A DNA stretch of 24,193 nt from Clostridia bacterium (GTDB lineage: Bacteria; Bacillota; Clostridia; Christensenellales; UBA1242), in the NCBI GenBank assembly GCA_900753315.1, contig CAADYP010000011.1, positions 1-24,193 on the forward strand, in the 5' to 3' direction. The notes beneath the pieces were generated by a model. It saw only the letters and a list, made by a program, of their open reading frames with translations. It did not search any database and was not told where the DNA came from. Position numbers and translations under genes: made by a program. Of the stretch, positions 21,596 to 24,193 are shown one piece after another (position 1 is the first letter of the stretch; every line of letters starts with the position of its first letter).

Positions 21596-22954
21596 ATGAT
21601 TAACATTGCTATTGATGGTTTTTGTGGAAGTGGAAAATCTACTTTGGCAAAAGAATTGGCAAAAAGATTGAATTTTAGAATGTTGGATACAGGTGCTATT
21701 TTTAGAGGACTTGGATATGTTTATAATAAATCAAATTTGGGGGAAATGACAGAGAAGTCTATTCATAACTTTTTGAAAACTACAAAAGTTGAAGTTAAGT
21801 TTGTGGGTGATGTGCAAAATGTCATTGTCAATGGCGAAAATATTACTGCTTTTTTGAGAAATGAAGAAGTGGGACAACTTGCTTCAAAAATTTCTGTTTT
21901 TCCAGAAGTAAGAAAAATGTATCTTGCTATTGCAAAGAAATTTGCGACTGACAATGATTGTGTTATGGAAGGAAGAGATATTGCTACTTATGTTATGCCA
22001 AATGCAAATGTAAAAATCTTCTTGACTGCAGAAGAAAAAGTAAGGGCGAAAAGACGTTATCAAGAGCTTTTGGCTAAAGGCGAAAGTGTCACACTTGATG
22101 ATGTTTTGAAAGAACTTCAAGAGCGTGATTTGAGAGATACAACAAGACCGGTTGCTCCTTTGACACCAACAGAAGAAAGTGTTATTGTTGACAATTCAAA
22201 TATGAATTTTGAGCAAACGGTTGATTATTGTTTGAAGGTGATAGAAGATAAAGTTGGCCAAAAATCAAAACTCAACATTGCTATTGACGGTTATGTTTGC
22301 AGTGGGAAAAGCACTATTGCGAGAGCCTTGGCAAAAAAACTTGGATTTAAAGTATTTGATACTGGGGCAATTTATAGGGGTGTAGCATGTGCTTTTGATT
22401 ATATGAAATGTGACGAAAACAAGATTTCTGAAGAATATGTTGAAGAGTTTGCAGAGCAAATAAATCTTAAAGTAGAGTTTATTGATAGTGTTGAACATGT
22501 TTTTGTTAATGGTATTGATTATACACCATTTTTGAGGACTGAAAGAACGAGTGCTCTTTCTGCAAAACTTTCGCCATTTGTTTGCATAAGAGAAAAAGTT
22601 TTAAATTTGCAAAGAAATTTTGCTAGAAATAACGATTTGGTTATGGAAGGAAGAGATATTGGAAGTTTTGTTTTGCCAAATGCAGACTTTAAATTTTTCT
22701 GCACTGCAGATGAAAATGTAAGAGCAAAAAGACGTTTTGAACAGCAACTTGCACTTGGAAATCAAGTTGAATTTGCAGATATTTTGAACGAACTCAGAGA
22801 AAGAGATTATAAAGATACACACAGAGAGCATGGAGCGATTACTGTTATGCCTGACAGCATAATAGTGGATACGACACATCAAAGTTTGGAGCAAAGTGTT
22901 AACTTCTGTTTGAAAGAGATTAAGAAAAAACATCCAAATATCAAGACTTATTAA
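21596..22954 (+). CDS. Tandem cytidylate kinase: two Cmk domains in one polypeptide
   Basis: The chain has 452 residues, twice the usual Cmk length of about 220. Domain 1 (about 1-222) and domain 2 (about 226-452) each carry a P-loop (GFCGSGKS at 8-15; GYVCSGKS at 232-239), the CMP-binding turn DTGAIFR or DTGAIYR, the MEGRDI motif followed by a V(M/L)PNA block, and VRAKRR. The lid-region pattern is ERDLRDTTRPVAPL in domain 1 but ERDYKDTHREHGAI in domain 2, so domain 2 has lost the PL motif and an Arg has become Lys. Cmk phosphorylates CMP and dCMP with ATP. Both halves look foldable; domain 1 is nearer the canonical form. GAGG lies 7 bases before the ATG. Fusion by tandem duplication is inferred from the shared motif order. 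Confidence 0.93.
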   Translation: MINIAIDGFCGSGKSTLAKELAKRLNFRMLDTGAIFRGLGYVYNKSNLGEMTEKSIHNFLKTTKVEVKFVGDVQNVIVNGENITAFLRNEEVGQLASKISVFPEVRKMYLAIAKKFATDNDCVMEGRDIATYVMPNANVKIFLTAEEKVRAKRRYQELLAKGESVTLDDVLKELQERDLRDTTRPVAPLTPTEESVIVDNSNMNFEQTVDYCLKVIEDKVGQKSKLNIAIDGYVCSGKSTIARALAKKLGFKVFDTGAIYRGVACAFDYMKCDENKISEEYVEEFAEQINLKVEFIDSVEHVFVNGIDYTPFLRTERTSALSAKLSPFVCIREKVLNLQRNFARNNDLVMEGRDIGSFVLPNADFKFFCTADENVRAKRRFEQQLALGNQVEFADILNELRERDYKDTHREHGAITVMPDSIIVDTTHQSLEQSVNFCLKEIKKKHPNIKTY

Positions 22955-23020
22955 TCTTTTTAGACAATTGCTCTTTAGAAAGGATAAATATTTATGGTTT
23001 TGGAAATTTGAAAAATAATA

Positions 23021-23049
23021 TTGACTTTTTGTTGGTTTTATGTTAATAT
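23021..23049 (+). promoter_or_regulatory. Promoter of the YjjX-like gene with long leader
   Basis: TTGACT (23021-23026), 17-base spacer ending TGT, TAATAT (23044-23049). Start about 23056, which leaves an untranslated leader of about 180 bases and falls inside the first strand of the leader closing stem. Confidence 0.75.
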
Positions 23050-23052
23050 ATG

Positions 23053-23170
23053 GCTAACAATCTCGTATGTCCATTCCAGATTGGTAAATTGTGGGAATAT
23101 TTGAAAAAATCTTCTTATGAATGGCAATAACACATACAATATTTCTTTGCTGTGTTTTATTGTTGTTAGC
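23053..23170 (+). ncRNA. Structured mRNA leader, candidate riboswitch or other cis-regulatory RNA
   Basis: GCTAACAA (23053-23060) pairs perfectly with TTGTTAGC (23163-23170) and closes a domain. Inside, GTATGT (23065-23070) pairs with ACATAC (23132-23137), CCATTC (23071-23076) with GAATGG (23119-23124), and AGATT (23078-23082) with AATCT (23108-23112). A competing pairing exists: AACACA (23129-23134) with TGTGTT (23151-23156) excludes the GTATGT/ACATAC helix. The closing stem ends 2 bases before AAGGAGG. I cannot match it to purine, PRPP, T-box, SAM, 6S or SRP RNA patterns. Caveat: the promoter places the start inside the first strand, which would leave about five pairs of the closing stem. 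Confidence 0.6.
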
Positions 23171-23237
23171 ATAAGGAGGTTTTTATTTTACAGCAGATTT
23201 TATCAAAATTATAAATTTATCAATAAGGAGAAAACAA

Positions 23238-23810
23238 ATGAAAGTAATTATCGGAACTAAAAATCCAGGGAAAATCAATGGTGCAAAACAAGCACTTGAA
23301 AACTATTTTGAAAATGTCGAAATTGAAGGGGTAAATGCTCCATCTGAAGTAAGTGACCAACCAATCAATGATGAAACTTATGTTGGCGCATACAATCGTG
23401 TAAAAAATGCAATGAAGATTGCAAAAGAAAATGGTATTGAGGCTGATTTGTTTATGGCAGTAGAATCAGGAATGGTAAACAACTTTGGACATTGGTATAT
23501 TACAAATGTTTCAGTTATCAGTGATAGAAATGGAAACATAAGCACAGGTATGAGTGCCAGTTTTCCAGTTCCTGAAAAATATGTAAATGATATTAAAGAG
23601 AAAACTCTTGCAAGTGTTATGGATACCATTTTTCATGAGACAGATTTAAGAAGTTCAACAGGTGGAATTGGACTTTTGACACATGACAAAATAACTCGTA
23701 TAGATTTGAACAAACAGGCGTTTACAATGGCTCTTACTCAGTTTGTTAATGGAAAAATTTGGCAAGATGAGAGAAATTGTGATAAAATGGTTGATGAGAA
23801 AACGAAATAA
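23238..23810 (+). CDS. Non-canonical purine NTP phosphatase, YjjX/DUF84 family
   Basis: The protein has 190 residues. The N-terminus VIIGTKNPGKINGAKQAL is the nucleotide-binding motif of this family (GTKNPxK). It is followed by the APSEVSDQPINDETYVGAYNRVKNA block, matching the SgVxxQPxxxxETxxGAxNRA pattern, and by the acidic FMAVESGM segment. Related enzymes hydrolyse ITP and XTP to the monophosphates, cleaning damaged purines out of the nucleotide pool. The last 20 residues are extra and charged. AAGGAG lies 8 bases before the ATG. It follows a long structured leader and precedes a 51-residue gene with a 10-base gap. Confidence 0.88.
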   Translation: MKVIIGTKNPGKINGAKQALENYFENVEIEGVNAPSEVSDQPINDETYVGAYNRVKNAMKIAKENGIEADLFMAVESGMVNNFGHWYITNVSVISDRNGNISTGMSASFPVPEKYVNDIKEKTLASVMDTIFHETDLRSSTGGIGLLTHDKITRIDLNKQAFTMALTQFVNGKIWQDERNCDKMVDEKTK

Positions 23811-23820
23811 GGAGAATAGA

Positions 23821-23976
23821 ATGTACAAAACAGAAGTAATAGAATACACACCAGTTGCAAAGAAAATGGCAAAAAAGATTGAAGAAAAATGTAATGATAT
23901 GGAGCAAGAAGGTTATGCTTTGGTGTCAACAACTATAACATTGGGTGCAAAAGCCATTTTAGTTTTTAAAAAATAA
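23821..23976 (+). CDS. Small protein of 51 residues, DUF4177-like
   Basis: The ATG at 23821 has AAGGAG beginning at the stop of the upstream gene, so this is the real start rather than codons inside that gene. A short N-terminal strand (YKTEVIEYTP) is followed by a helix (KKMAKKIEEKCNDMEQEGY) and a strand pair (ALVSTTIT, AILVFKK). The pattern N-x-M-x-x-EGY-x-LVS ending in V-F-KK resembles DUF4177 (NxLxxEGWELVS ... KR). Function is unknown. It is translationally close to the YjjX-like gene and shares its terminator. Confidence 0.75.
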   Translation: MYKTEVIEYTPVAKKMAKKIEEKCNDMEQEGYALVSTTITLGAKAILVFKK

Positions 23977-23994
23977 TATATTTTGAATATGAAG

Positions 23995-24021
23995 AAAACA
24001 GGTGAGATACCTGTTTTTTTA
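23995..24021 (+). terminator. Intrinsic terminator after the 51-residue gene
   Basis: AAAACAGGT (23995-24003) pairs with ACCTGTTTT (24009-24017) around GAGAT, then T residues. Confidence 0.88.
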
Positions 24022-24159
24022 ATTTAAATATAAGAGGAAAAAGGCAGAAAAGAAGGGATAAATAGGGGTATTGCACGACACACACGGGTGCGTTGTGGCA
24101 ACGATGGGAGAAAAAGGAAGAAAAAAGTTGAAAATAATGAAAAAAGTTTTGAAAAAGTG

Positions 24160-24189
24160 TTGACAAATGTTTTGAAAATGGTGTAAAAT
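24160..24189 (+). promoter_or_regulatory. Promoter facing out of the window
   Basis: Perfect TTGACA (24160-24165), 18-base spacer, TAAAAT (24184-24189). The target gene is beyond the right edge. The stretch 24022-24159 before it is purine-rich, shows one small hairpin (CGTTG/CAACG at 24091-24103) and no gene. Confidence 0.7.
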
Positions 24190-24193
24190 ACCA

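Noticed and set aside
24060..24110. Small RNA or riboswitch near the right edge
   Set aside because: The stretch is more GC-rich than its surroundings and has a 5-bp hairpin, but no coherent fold, promoter or terminator of its own.
1..24193. CRISPR array, insertion sequence, prophage or att-bounded island
   Set aside because: No spaced direct repeats, transposase, integrase or phage genes; gene content and ribosome sites look uniformly chromosomal.

Overview
The window looks like an AT-rich chromosomal segment from an endospore-forming member of the Bacillota, most likely an uncultured clostridial lineage. The evidence is a spoIIAA-spoIIAB-sigF cluster, a complete gerA-type germinant receptor operon, a Bacillus-like leucyl-tRNA synthetase, the L10-leader/rplJ/rplL arrangement and tRNAs with encoded CCA ends. 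The finer placement is inference. TAA, TAG and TGA all serve as stops, so the standard code applies. There is no transposase, integrase, CRISPR array or phage module.

Layout. 1-591 (-) is the N-terminal part of a nucleoside hydrolase cut by the window edge. 772-3946 (+) holds a YhhN/TMEM86-like membrane protein and leuS. 4068-5153 (-) and 5295-6218 (+) are divergent genes for an acidic-linker membrane protein and a membrane-anchored beta-domain protein. 6432-10208 is the overlapping germinant receptor operon. 10395-13576 is ftsH plus a co-transcribed single-pass membrane protein. 13631-14789 is a textbook r-protein unit: consensus promoter, L10 leader, attenuator, rplJ, rplL. 14886-17291 (-) is a nucleoside hydrolase followed by an M16 peptidase. 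17418-17570 is an intergenic block with nested palindromes and a terminator ahead of the spoIIA operon (17616-19109). 19194-20615 is a nucleoside hydrolase fused to a calcineurin-like phosphoesterase. 20643-21470 is a six-tRNA operon (Pro, Ile2, Asp, Phe, Thr, Tyr) with a tRNA-like remnant. 21596-22954 encodes two cytidylate kinase domains in one chain. 23021-24021 is a structured leader, a YjjX/DUF84-type NTPase and a 51-residue protein. A promoter at the right edge faces out of the window.

Two themes tie the region together. One is sporulation and germination: the SigF switch (SpoIIAB kinase, SpoIIAA anti-anti-sigma factor, SigF) and the GerA/GerB/GerC receptor. The other is nucleotide and nucleoside handling: three nucleoside-hydrolase-family genes, one fused to a phosphoesterase; a double CMP kinase; and a non-canonical NTP phosphatase under a leader with riboswitch-like alternative pairings. 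The least ordinary items are the hydrolase-phosphoesterase fusion, the Cmk-Cmk fusion, the leader at 23053-23170 and the 56-bp nested palindrome block at 17418-17473. All functional statements come from motif reading; no database search was possible.
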